The notes under the pieces were generated by a model. It worked only from the letters and a program-made list of their open reading frames with translations. It was not told the origin of the DNA and ran no database searches. Positions 1 to 8,538 of a stretch of 64,000 nucleotides of DNA are shown piece by piece. Both the position numbers and the translations under genes were made by a program. The stretch's first letter is position 1. Every line of letters begins with the position of its first letter. The stretch spans positions 107,464 through 171,463 of the forward strand of contig JAGSHD010000011.1 in NCBI GenBank assembly GCA_023954715.1. Reading direction: 5' to 3'. Source of the DNA: Candidatus Cloacimonadota bacterium. GTDB lineage: Bacteria > Muiribacteriota > UBA6191.

Positions 1-2
1 TT

Positions 3-2858
3 CATTTTTCACTTTTAAGTCCAGTGGTGTTTACTTGGCTTATGTTTGTATTTTCAGCGGATTATTTAAGTAGACCAAAAATACAGCTACAAAGAGCAGG
101 TTTTTTCTATTCCTTTTTCTTTTTGTTTGCTCTAGCAGCGATAGCTACAGAGCAAAATATCTTTCTATTAAGTGGTAGCATCTTATTTTTAATTAATCTA
201 TCTAAGATGCAAATTCATTCTCCTCACTGGTTAAGAGGCTGGATGATCGTACTTTTAAGTCAAATTCTTGTCTACTTTGTGCCTCCACAAATGTTTTTTA
301 TGAACTATAAGTCCTCCATGGGTGTATTTATTGCAGTTTGTTTTATAGAGTTGGTTGGCGGAGCAGCATTAGCAAGATTTTTAAAGCTAAACTACAGAAT
401 TGAAGTTTTCGCTATCATTTCTGTTTGTTTTTATCTTTTAAGTATAGGCTTTAAATCTTCTCTATTGATCGTCCCTGTATTTTCATTATTAGCCGTTTTA
501 CTATTCAATTTTAAGCGCAGTTTAAATTTTATAGAGTCTTTAATCTTTTATCTTTATATCTCTAGTATTTTAGTACTTGATTTTAAATTTATAAGTTTCA
601 TTGAGCTAAATACAGTGTTGGCCTTTGTAGCTTTTGTGGCGTTTTACAATTTTAAAATAAAAAAATTAAATATTAGTGCTTTGTTTGTTCTAGCATTAGT
701 ATATTTAATTATAGCTCAGCTAAGTATTTTAGGTGAGATATATCCACGGCTTTCGGACTCTTTGTATTTGAAAGTTTTGATATTTAACTCTGTAATATTT
801 TGGTTGTTGTTGAAGTCAAAATACCATGTTGTAACATTGCCCTTATACCTGCTAGAAAAGCAACTCATGGCATTTTCTTTAGGTTGGCTTTATTTCAAAG
901 GAGAAAACTTTTTATTCTCATTGGCTTTAAGTCAGGTGATTATTTTCCTATTGGCTCATCCTAAGACCTTGTCATTAATAAAGTCAAAAGTTAATACAAA
1001 TACAATTTTATTGGCCAGTTATGAAAGATTTTTACGCAAAAGTTTATCTATAGTATGTTTGGTTTTTGTAGCAATATTTTGGGTCCAATTTACCTGTTTG
1101 ATTCCTTTGTTGCTACTGGCCTTTATTTATCAATTGGGAGCTTTAAGTGTTTTGATGTTTTCATTGGTTTTTGTCTTTGGCTTAAACTCTTTGACTTTAG
1201 TTTCAATGGACTTTTTAGCTTTGTTTTTAACTTGCTTCTATCTAATAACAGCAGAGTTCAAGTTGAGTAAATATACTGTATATCTTAAAGACTGGGTGGT
1301 GGTGTTTACCTATGTCGCTTACTTCTTTTCACTATGTTTTGTTCAATCAAATTCTATTGGTTTTAAGGCTAATAATGATTTTCTAACACTATTTAACAGT
1401 GGGTATTTATATAACTTTGGTACATATTGGCTGTTATTTTTAGTGGTTTTCTACTTTTTGGCCAAGAAAAAATATCATCCATTTCTTTTACTATATTTAT
1501 GTTGTGCGGGGGGCCTATTTTTAAGTCCAGTTTTAATGAATATTGTAGGGGTTCCTTTATTTATATTATCAATGGTATCTATGATCATTGTGCTGGAGAT
1601 ATTAGGACTACAAATTGTAGAAAAGCATAGTTATAGTCTATTTATGACCGGACTGTTAGCTTTTGTAATGTTTAACTTAGGTTTTTCGTTCACAAATGCT
1701 GGATATAATCCATACGATCTTTATGGTGCATTACTTCTGATAGTGCCAATTTTTAGTTATTTGAGAACTAAAGAAACTTGTTTTTTAGATAGCTTTTATC
1801 TTTTATTGCTGATTTATAGTCTATTTCATTCATTCTTTCCTTACTATGTAATTGGGCTTGCTCTGTTTTGTTGGGCTGCTCATATTTTAAAGATAAGAGA
1901 TGCTAAGCACCATATGACTTGGTGTAGTCTACTACAAGTAGTGATAGTAATATCATTGGTTTTATTAGACAAGGCTCCACTAGTCTTGGGGTTACACTTT
2001 TGTATTTTAGCTACTCATGTCTTCATTGCCTCATACTTTTATAAAATCCACTTTTTAGTGGACTTATCTTTTATATTTTATGGCTTAATTTATTTATTTT
2101 TGAAAGATCATGGGATTGTAGGTGGTAGTGTTTATAGCTCTTATGCTTTATTGGTTTTGGGTGTAGTTTTAGACCTTCTAACTAGAGTAAACTCGTTGCA
2201 CTTTTTTAGAGCGCCTTTTCATCGTATTTCACGAGTATTGCCTTTATTGGTGATGTTCAAAGAAAGTCAATCATCTCAAAGCCCGTTTGTGTTTTTGGTA
2301 AGTGGAGGAGTCTACGAGTGGTTTCAAGATACTTCTAAATTGTCTTATACTCGACTTTTAGGTCTATTGAGCTTTAATCTTGCTTGTTTTGCATTTGTCG
2401 AAGCTTATGAGCTTGGCTGGGAGATTTTTTCTTCTTTTTTAGGGTTTTCAGTTCTTTGGTATGCAAAATCAGTACAAAAATATTGTTCAAAAGAGATAAT
2501 GGTTTTGTTAAAAGTTACTGGTAGCTTTTTGTTTTACTCCGGATTTTTATATGAGTTTGTAATGGTTGGAACGGTATATCATTTGCTCTTTTTATGGTTT
2601 GCCTGCATGATGGGAGGACTGTTAGCGATTTACTTCGAAGGAAGAATACAACTATATATGTCTACCTTAGTATTTGTATTTTCAGTGGGCTTCTTTGTGA
2701 TTCGGCAAATTATATTTCAAATCAATATGGGCTTACCAGCCATGATGGGGCTTGGGCTAATTTTAATGATTATTGGAGTTCTTTTAGAAAAAAACAAGAG
2801 CTTTTTTGTAGATAGATTATCGAGTTTATCTAAGCGATTTGAAAAGTGGAGTGATTAA
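3..2858 (+). CDS. Giant multi-pass membrane protein, 5' end outside window
   Basis: The frame is open from the first bases of the window with no stop, and the first possible start (GTG at 24) lies inside a hydrophobic segment without a ribosome binding site, so the gene probably begins upstream and only its last ~950 residues are seen. The visible part is almost wholly hydrophobic, with well over twenty predicted membrane segments joined by very short loops, and ends in a basic cytoplasmic-looking tail (KNKSFFVDRLSSLSKRFEKW). No catalytic motif or recognisable transporter signature is visible. Such long polytopic proteins occur in several families of unknown function; a proton-antiporter-like fold (NuoL/MrpA type) was considered, but I see no conserved loop motifs. 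It is followed by 148 bp without a gene. The function is not recognised. Confidence 0.75.
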   Translation, partial: HFSLLSPVVFTWLMFVFSADYLSRPKIQLQRAGFFYSFFFLFALAAIATEQNIFLLSGSILFLINLSKMQIHSPHWLRGWMIVLLSQILVYFVPPQMFFMNYKSSMGVFIAVCFIELVGGAALARFLKLNYRIEVFAIISVCFYLLSIGFKSSLLIVPVFSLLAVLLFNFKRSLNFIESLIFYLYISSILVLDFKFISFIELNTVLAFVAFVAFYNFKIKKLNISALFVLALVYLIIAQLSILGEIYPRLSDSLYLKVLIFNSVIFWLLLKSKYHVVTLPLYLLEKQLMAFSLGWLYFKGENFLFSLALSQVIIFLLAHPKTLSLIKSKVNTNTILLASYERFLRKSLSIVCLVFVAIFWVQFTCLIPLLLLAFIYQLGALSVLMFSLVFVFGLNSLTLVSMDFLALFLTCFYLITAEFKLSKYTVYLKDWVVVFTYVAYFFSLCFVQSNSIGFKANNDFLTLFNSGYLYNFGTYWLLFLVVFYFLAKKKYHPFLLLYLCCAGGLFLSPVLMNIVGVPLFILSMVSMIIVLEILGLQIVEKHSYSLFMTGLLAFVMFNLGFSFTNAGYNPYDLYGALLLIVPIFSYLRTKETCFLDSFYLLLLIYSLFHSFFPYYVIGLALFCWAAHILKIRDAKHHMTWCSLLQVVIVISLVLLDKAPLVLGLHFCILATHVFIASYFYKIHFLVDLSFIFYGLIYLFLKDHGIVGGSVYSSYALLVLGVVLDLLTRVNSLHFFRAPFHRISRVLPLLVMFKESQSSQSPFVFLVSGGVYEWFQDTSKLSYTRLLGLLSFNLACFAFVEAYELGWEIFSSFLGFSVLWYAKSVQKYCSKEIMVLLKVTGSFLFYSGFLYEFVMVGTVYHLLFLWFACMMGGLLAIYFEGRIQLYMSTLVFVFSVGFFVIRQIIFQINMGLPAMMGLGLILMIIGVLLEKNKSFFVDRLSSLSKRFEKWSD

Positions 2859-3006
2859 AAATTAGTTTATACTACAGATAGTTGGTATTGGGATCTATAA
2901 GATAGTTTTGTATGTATTGACAAAAAGAAAATACTTTTTATAATCGGTATGTCTTAATTTTCAAAAGATTTTGTGATGAAACAAAATGAAAGAGCAATAA
3001 CTCTGT

Positions 3007-4161
3007 ATGAACCTAACTAAGCTGTATATAAGCGTTTTCTACTTACTGACGATTCAATGTGCCTATTCTATTGAAACAGCAAAATTTAGTGCATTATACA
3101 ATGAGGGTCAGACTCAATCTTATTTAAAGATAATGAGTTTTAATACTTACTTTTTGTATGATACAGAAAAAGACCCTAGCTTAAGCTATGAAAAGGTCTA
3201 TACCAAAGAAGCTTACTTTAAAAAACTGGGAGCTTTAGCAGATGTTATTAACGCGGCTTCTCCAGATGTTTTAGCCCTACAAGAGGTTGAAAATAGAAAT
3301 GTCTTAATTGACTTAAGCTATTATCTTCAAAAAAAATACAACATTCTACATTACGAAAGTAATGATACTTTTACGGGTCAGGATGTGGCTTTATTGTACA
3401 ATAAAGATGTTGTTAGAGAAATGTCGAAGATGAAGAGCAACTTGGATTATAAAGTGCCTTTATTAGGTAAAGATGGAGAGATAATCTATCCAGCCAAGCC
3501 ACTATCTAAAGGTATTTTAGAGGCAGAGCTAATCGTTAGAGAGTCAGGACAAAGAGTTGTTTTTTTAGTAACCCATTTGAAAAGTCAAAATGGAGGATGG
3601 TTGTCTGATTTAAAGAGATTTGCTCAGGCCAATACTCTTCGTCATAAAATGGAAGAAGTCTATCATACTAAAAGTAAAAGAGTGATTGTCCTTGGAGATT
3701 TGAATGATGTTAATCCTACCGCTACTCTAGAGCATTTAACAGGAGAGGCACAGTGCGTATATGATTATGATCAAAGTAAGTTGATCGTATTTCATGATGT
3801 TTTGGTGGATTATCCTGTTGAAAAAAACTTTACCTACATTTTTAAGAAATTTAAAAAATCGCAAGGGCACTCAGTTTATATGGGTACCTTCAAATCTAGA
3901 CTCGATGTTATTTTGGCATCGCCTTGGTCTAACTATGAGATAAAAACAAAATTCATTGAGTCGGTCTTTGACCCAAGTACACGTTTTCCATCGGATCACT
4001 TGCCGGTTATCGCTCACATGTTGATACAAAAGGATCAGAGTCTTAAGTTAGAAAAAAACAAAAAGAGTCCTGTGATTGAACCAATCGAACCAGTAGATGA
4101 GACAAAGCCCCAATCCGTACGTATCGAAATCCCTAAAGATAAGTGGGAGCTAAAACTCTAG
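3007..4161 (+). CDS. Secreted endonuclease/exonuclease/phosphatase (EEP) family protein
   Basis: This 384-residue protein has a Sec signal peptide (residues 1-21, ending CAYS) and one EEP (DNase I-like) domain. All the family's metal and catalytic motifs are visible: Asn46 in MSFNTY, QEVE at 92-95, THLKS at 189-193, GDLND at 230-234, RLD at 298-300 and SDH at 329-331. The enzyme should cleave a phosphodiester or phosphomonoester outside the cytoplasm; a nuclease is most likely, but sphingomyelinase-type or inositol phosphatase activity cannot be separated by sequence alone. A charged tail of about 45 residues rich in Pro, Glu and Lys follows the domain. The ATG at 3007 has only a weak ribosome binding site, but it places the signal peptide correctly. 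It stands alone between a membrane protein and an envelope protein. Confidence 0.85.
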   Translation: MNLTKLYISVFYLLTIQCAYSIETAKFSALYNEGQTQSYLKIMSFNTYFLYDTEKDPSLSYEKVYTKEAYFKKLGALADVINAASPDVLALQEVENRNVLIDLSYYLQKKYNILHYESNDTFTGQDVALLYNKDVVREMSKMKSNLDYKVPLLGKDGEIIYPAKPLSKGILEAELIVRESGQRVVFLVTHLKSQNGGWLSDLKRFAQANTLRHKMEEVYHTKSKRVIVLGDLNDVNPTATLEHLTGEAQCVYDYDQSKLIVFHDVLVDYPVEKNFTYIFKKFKKSQGHSVYMGTFKSRLDVILASPWSNYEIKTKFIESVFDPSTRFPSDHLPVIAHMLIQKDQSLKLEKNKKSPVIEPIEPVDETKPQSVRIEIPKDKWELKL

Positions 4162-4263
4162 TTTTTTCTATAAAATTCTATTAATTTTACCTTATATCTT
4201 ATAAAGTAGGGTAAACTCTTTTGATATATACAAAAACCGATGATTCGATTTTATGGAGCTTCT

Positions 4264-4851
4264 ATGAAAAAACACCTTCTATTACTTAGTATTTCTTTTA
4301 CAAGTCTATTTGCCCAAGGCATAAATATGGAAATGAGTGTCTCTGTAACCAAAACAGAAGCTGTGTATGAAACGGTTATTGATAAAATTCCTGTAGAACA
4401 TTGCTGGGATGAAAAAATTCCAATTACTAGAAAAAACCGTACTAATCTTTTAGGTGCTTTAATTGGTGGCGGCATTGGTCGAAACATCGGAAAAGGCAAA
4501 GGAAAAGAAGCTGCGACTGTAGCAGGGACTTTGATTGGCTCTGGAGCAAATAGTAGAGATGAAGTCTTTGGTGGTCTTTTAGGGGGTCTATTGGGACGAA
4601 AGATTGGTAAAGGCAAAGGAAAAGAAGTTGCCACTGTTGCTGGTACTTTACTTGGATCCAAGCTATCTCAAAAAGATAAACATACAGGGCAGTATCGCTA
4701 TGAAAAACGATGTGAAACTGTACACAAAGAAGAAAAGAGAAAAGTATTGGTAGGTTATAATCTACATGGTGCTTTTATGGGCAAGCCAATCACAAAATTC
4801 TCCACTGTCAAACAGTCTAGTATTCGAGTTACTATCAACGCTAGTTACTAA
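4264..4851 (+). CDS. Glycine-zipper 2TM envelope protein
   Basis: The start is set at ATG 4264, because GGAG lies five bases upstream and the product then begins with a clean signal peptide (MKKHLLLLSISFTSLFAQG); an in-frame ATG at 4240 would add eight residues without a ribosome binding site. The mature protein holds two near-identical glycine-zipper segments (GALIGGGIGRNIGKGKGK and GGLLGGLLGRKIGKGKGK), each followed by EAATVAGTL or EVATVAGTL, so the zipper unit has been duplicated. A conserved Cys pair flanks it (HCWDEK and KRCETV), followed by a short beta-rich tail. This arrangement matches the glycine-zipper 2TM/17-kDa surface-antigen-like group, whose members insert in or associate with the outer membrane. 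Its exact role is unknown. Confidence 0.8.
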   Translation: MKKHLLLLSISFTSLFAQGINMEMSVSVTKTEAVYETVIDKIPVEHCWDEKIPITRKNRTNLLGALIGGGIGRNIGKGKGKEAATVAGTLIGSGANSRDEVFGGLLGGLLGRKIGKGKGKEVATVAGTLLGSKLSQKDKHTGQYRYEKRCETVHKEEKRKVLVGYNLHGAFMGKPITKFSTVKQSSIRVTINASY

Positions 4852-4888
4852 TATAGTATTAATGTGAACTAGTTGAACAAGCTACAAA

Positions 4889-5971
4889 ATGCCGATCTTA
4901 AATATAGATGTATCAGCGATACATTTTAATCTAAACACTCTACTAGATATCTGTAAGCAAAACTCTTTAGAGTTTGTGCCGGTGATAAAATCGTTTTCTG
5001 GTGTATCTAATATTTTAGAGATTTTGGATTGTAGTTCTATTAAGACCTTAGGCCTATCTAGGCTATCTACAGTAAATCAAGTTTCAAAGTTTCGATATAA
5101 CCCTTTGCTTACCTGCATTAGTTTAGTTGATCAAGATAGGTTTACAGAGGCATTTTTTCAGTTTGACGAAGTTTATGTGTCATCTGAAGTTGCTTTAAGC
5201 TCTTATATTTCACTTGCAAAAAGTAATCCCCATAAAAATATTAGACTAATCTTTTTGGTTGATTGTGGTGATCATAGAGAAGGTTTGGACCCTAATAAGG
5301 TATATGATCTTATTGCCAAACACTGTAAAAGTGTCCCACACAACCTTCAAATTGCTGGGTTAGCTACGACTTTAGGATGTAACTATGGTGTGTTGCCAAA
5401 TGAGGAAAACCTTGCGGTGTTAGAGTCTTTGTCTAAGCGCTTAGAGCTTCTGCTAGAGCATAGGATAGATACAATTAGTGTTGGCGGGTCCGTCATACTT
5501 AAGATGATTTTGGACAACAGATTACCGTCATTTATCACTCAAGTTCGTATTGGTGAAGCACTTTTACTTGGCACTATTCCTGCATACTCTATGGATCATC
5601 CTAGTTTAAGGCAGGATGCCTTTTCTTTTAGCAGTAGTGTTGTTGAATTAGATGAAAAGCCAAATTACCCTAGTTTTAGTCAAGGCTTAAATGCATTAGG
5701 GAAAGAGTATAAAACAGAGGCTAAAAGAGTCATTTTACAGGGTATTTTAGACTTTGGAATACTAGATACAGATGCAAATGGATTATCGCCAAAAAATGCA
5801 AATATAAAGTTTTGTAATCAAAACTCAGACTATACTATGATCGAAGTATACGGTGATCCAAAGGCTTTACCTAAACATATATGCTTTAGGCCAAATTATA
5901 AATCTTTGGCCCAAGCTTTACATTCTGACTTTGTAGAAAAGAAGATAGTGCCTAAGGCTTACTCCGAATAA
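4889..5971 (+). CDS. Alanine/ornithine racemase-family PLP-dependent enzyme
   Basis: This 360-residue protein has the alanine-racemase-type TIM barrel of the alanine/ornithine racemase subfamily. Lys34 in FVPVIKSFSG is the expected PLP Schiff-base lysine. Other family landmarks are VDCGDHREGL (about residues 128-137), the GLATTLGCNYGVLP segment, a SVGGS phosphate-binding loop and VRIGEALLLG near residue 225. The predicted reaction is interconversion of L- and D-amino acids, or a related decarboxylation or racemisation, in the cytoplasm. It is shorter than canonical Alr because this subfamily lacks the full C-terminal beta domain. There is no signal peptide and the ribosome binding site is weak. 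The last 13 bases overlap the 3' end of the convergent gene on the other strand. Substrate cannot be deduced from sequence alone. Confidence 0.75.
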   Translation: MPILNIDVSAIHFNLNTLLDICKQNSLEFVPVIKSFSGVSNILEILDCSSIKTLGLSRLSTVNQVSKFRYNPLLTCISLVDQDRFTEAFFQFDEVYVSSEVALSSYISLAKSNPHKNIRLIFLVDCGDHREGLDPNKVYDLIAKHCKSVPHNLQIAGLATTLGCNYGVLPNEENLAVLESLSKRLELLLEHRIDTISVGGSVILKMILDNRLPSFITQVRIGEALLLGTIPAYSMDHPSLRQDAFSFSSSVVELDEKPNYPSFSQGLNALGKEYKTEAKRVILQGILDFGILDTDANGLSPKNANIKFCNQNSDYTMIEVYGDPKALPKHICFRPNYKSLAQALHSDFVEKKIVPKAYSE

Positions 5972-7923
5972 AGTTGATCAAAGGTTTGTCTTTGCTCTCT
6001 ACTTTCTTCTTTGAATTGGGCTTCTTTTTCGTCAAGGTTCATGTCGTAAGACCGATCATTTAAAATGGATTGAACATACTCTAGCTCATGATATAGGGAG
6101 CTTTTTGGATTGTTACCATAGTTAAACTTTATCGCCTTAGTGTCTTTTGCGCTCCATCGAAAACTTACATAAACTTCATCTTCTAGGTTTTTTTGAGGAA
6201 TTAAAGAGATTAGAAAGCCGTTTCCGATAGTCTCAAAAGCTATGTTTTTTCTTAGTTTTAATAATTGTAGAATACTATTTTTAAAATCTTTATGATTGTT
6301 AGGGGCCTGAAAGATTTCATATAGTTTTTTTGTCATTCTTCTTAGGGAGAAACTATTTTTGTCTTGCCAAGTGGCATCTCCATAATCATCATTGTTATCA
6401 TGTACAGCAGGCAATGGAATAGTTTCAAGATATGCTTTTAGTCTTTGTTTTAGCTCGTCAAGGGAAAATCTAGACCAAGATTGAAGTGCCTGTTTGTGAA
6501 AAAATATTTGGTAAAAGAATCGTGTATTGCGACGTTTCTTTTCGTCTTCCCAATCTCCAAATGCAATGTTTGAAAAGATTTTAGGCGATATAGCTCTTTC
6601 TAGCTCTCGTTTAGCTTGTTTTTGCTCCCATCCCCATACCCGCTTTTCACGAATATCCATTGAGGTACCGTAATCACTTAACTCTTGTACTTCTCCTTTG
6701 TCATTTGTTGGGAGTAAGGCAGATACAGAGAAGTTTCTAGAGTATTTACTAAATCCCCATAAAAACTTTCGTTTGTTTTGCTTAGAATAAGTAGGATAAA
6801 AATAGTTGCTTTGTTTTTCATTTTTATCGAAATGGGAAATATGATTTTCGGTATAACTTGTTTTACGATCAAATCGAATCAAATTAAAGCCTAATTTAAT
6901 ATTACTTGTTTTACGATCGTATTTATTGAGTCCTTTAAATACACGATCAACTCTACGAGTTTTTTTGTCTTTGTCAGCTTTAAATAAATTTTCAGCTTGG
7001 GTTAAATCAGCGATTAATGAATCTTTTAGATCTTTGTTTCCTAGAAAAGGGTTTAATACTTTTAGTTTCTTAAATTTGAGTGCTGAAGCCATTACACTAT
7101 TGTATGCAACTTTAGCATTTTGATCTTTCAAATCAAAAATATAGTCCAACATAAAGAGGTCGCCTTGCTCTTTAGAAATCCCCATTTTCAACAAATTGAG
7201 ATCGATAAGCTTTTTGATTTGTTTATCAACAAGGCTCATACCAAAGATTTTAAAGTCAGCTTTTATATTGACTCCACCAGAAGTCGCTTTTTTACGATGA
7301 GCAATCAACCTCATCCTAATCTTTTGATCTTTCATTCTAAATAGGTGAATTTGAAACTCCCCACTTAGTAGATACTGAGAATAAGCTCCACCTGAAAAAA
7401 CACCATCTTTAGCATCAATGGATGCATTAACTGCTATATTCAAGCGAGCTGGTATCGATACGAAGTCGCCTGGAGCTAGGTTTTTTATAGCCCATTTGGC
7501 CTTAAATGGGATTCTCTTTGGAGTATATGGTTTAGCAAGTAAAGCTTCTTTTTGATTTTTAAATTGTCGGACAAACATGATTTCTGAACCACTATCTATA
7601 TTGAGTGAGATAGGTAGTTCATAGTTTTTAACAAAATCACCTGGACGAATTGCAAAGTTAAGGTTCCATTTATCTATTCTTGTGTAATAATTGTCCTTAT
7701 ATGATGGCTCTACCTCATACTTATACTTAGAAGAGATCCCGAGGCCTTCAAAAGCTTTAAGGTCTAAAAGTTTTACATCAAAGCCAATATCAAGTGATGC
7801 CACTTCGTCTACGATTTTTTGTTTAATTTTACTTGGCTCTAGAAAATCTTTGATTCCAGCTTGGCTTAGAGTGACGAAACTTAATAATAGGAGGGTTTTT
7901 AGAAGGAGTTTTTGAACTGTCAT
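5959..7923 (-). CDS. Secreted protein of unknown function
   Basis: The ATG at 7923 is chosen because it gives a typical signal peptide (MTVQKLLLKTLLLLSFVTLSQAG); a TTG further upstream would only add eight polar residues. The product of about 654 residues is highly charged and rich in Lys, Asp, Phe and Tyr. Its first half (about residues 40-230) looks beta-rich, with alternating hydrophobic positions. The second half contains basic helical stretches and ends in an acidic and glutamine-rich tail. I recognise no domain. It is transcribed away from the HTH gene at 8128-8418 and separated from it by a terminator, so it probably has its own promoter within 7924-8077. Its 3' end overlaps the racemase-like gene by 13 bp in convergent orientation. 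Confidence 0.65.
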   Translation of the reverse strand: MTVQKLLLKTLLLLSFVTLSQAGIKDFLEPSKIKQKIVDEVASLDIGFDVKLLDLKAFEGLGISSKYKYEVEPSYKDNYYTRIDKWNLNFAIRPGDFVKNYELPISLNIDSGSEIMFVRQFKNQKEALLAKPYTPKRIPFKAKWAIKNLAPGDFVSIPARLNIAVNASIDAKDGVFSGGAYSQYLLSGEFQIHLFRMKDQKIRMRLIAHRKKATSGGVNIKADFKIFGMSLVDKQIKKLIDLNLLKMGISKEQGDLFMLDYIFDLKDQNAKVAYNSVMASALKFKKLKVLNPFLGNKDLKDSLIADLTQAENLFKADKDKKTRRVDRVFKGLNKYDRKTSNIKLGFNLIRFDRKTSYTENHISHFDKNEKQSNYFYPTYSKQNKRKFLWGFSKYSRNFSVSALLPTNDKGEVQELSDYGTSMDIREKRVWGWEQKQAKRELERAISPKIFSNIAFGDWEDEKKRRNTRFFYQIFFHKQALQSWSRFSLDELKQRLKAYLETIPLPAVHDNNDDYGDATWQDKNSFSLRRMTKKLYEIFQAPNNHKDFKNSILQLLKLRKNIAFETIGNGFLISLIPQKNLEDEVYVSFRWSAKDTKAIKFNYGNNPKSSLYHELEYVQSILNDRSYDMNLDEKEAQFKEESREQRQTFDQLYSE

Positions 7924-8077
7924 GGGTTCACTTTCTGTATAGGTCAAAATCGCTTATGATTTATAGTTGAGTGCTATCTTATCAAAAACTACGCACTCAT
8001 AGCAGAAATGTTGCTATATTTATTAAAAACAAGGGATTTTTATCGGTCGTCAGCGTTAAATCTGTCTAGAACACAAA

Positions 8078-8101
8078 AAATGACCCGAGTTAGGGTCATT
8101 T
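8078..8101 (-). terminator. Rho-independent terminator of the HTH gene
   Basis: A perfect 9-bp inverted repeat (AAATGACCC / GGGTCATTT) with a 6-base loop lies 26 bp past the stop of the minus-strand HTH gene. On that strand the stem is followed by a run of T residues. Confidence 0.8.
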
Positions 8102-8127
8102 GAATACAAAATTTGACTAGTTAAAGC

Positions 8128-8418
8128 TTAGTTATGCATCTTTAGCCAGGATAAAATATCAGACTTTTTATATAGAATTTTTCTAGCTGTTTTTTGATAA
8201 GGAACATCAAGAGTTTGGTTTTCTCTCATTTTTTTAAATGTTTTATCGCTGATACCTAAAAGTCTGCAGGCTTGCTTTTGAGTAATAACCTGATCTTCTG
8301 GGTTTACGGCTTCTTCGATTTTTTCAAGTGATCGTTGCAGGCCACCGATAAGACCTTCAATGTAGGTTAGTTTATCTTCTAAGGCGTTTATCTTACGTTC
8401 AATTAGTAATTCGCTCAT
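8128..8418 (-). CDS. Small DNA-binding protein, coiled coil plus excisionase-type HTH
   Basis: The 96-residue product has an N-terminal amphipathic helix with heptad spacing (about residues 1-38), likely for dimerisation. A helix-turn-helix of the HTH_17/excisionase type follows: ITQKQACRLLGISDKTFKKM (about 45-64), with the typical wing and C-terminal KILYKKSDILSWLK. This family includes Xis-type excisionases and small transcription regulators. No integrase or phage gene is nearby, so a regulatory role is more likely than excision. The start is supported by AAGGA eight bases upstream. Palindromes just upstream of the start suggest autoregulation. It lies between two secreted-protein genes on the same strand and has its own terminator. 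Confidence 0.75.
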   Translation of the reverse strand: MSELLIERKINALEDKLTYIEGLIGGLQRSLEKIEEAVNPEDQVITQKQACRLLGISDKTFKKMRENQTLDVPYQKTARKILYKKSDILSWLKMHN

Positions 8419-8440
8419 GGTTTCATCCTTGTTTAAAGAA

Positions 8441-8464
8441 TGAATTCATAATATTTGAATATTC
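8441..8464 (-). promoter_or_regulatory. Palindrome cluster upstream of the HTH gene
   Basis: Three small perfect palindromes, TGAATTCA, AATATT and GAATATTC, lie within 24 bp, about 25-45 bp upstream of the HTH gene start. This is where an autoregulatory operator or the -10 region would sit. The assignment is by position and symmetry only. Confidence 0.35.
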
Positions 8465-8538
8465 GATTTTCTTTTTGCTAACAAAAGCATATAAAATTTA
8501 GCGATCAATATCAATAGATAACCATGATATGATTCGTT

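Noticed and set aside
4251-4661. 136-codon frame antisense to the glycine-zipper gene
   Set aside because: Its Pro-rich product is the mirror of Gly-rich codons on the plus strand; the plus frame has the signal peptide and ribosome binding site.
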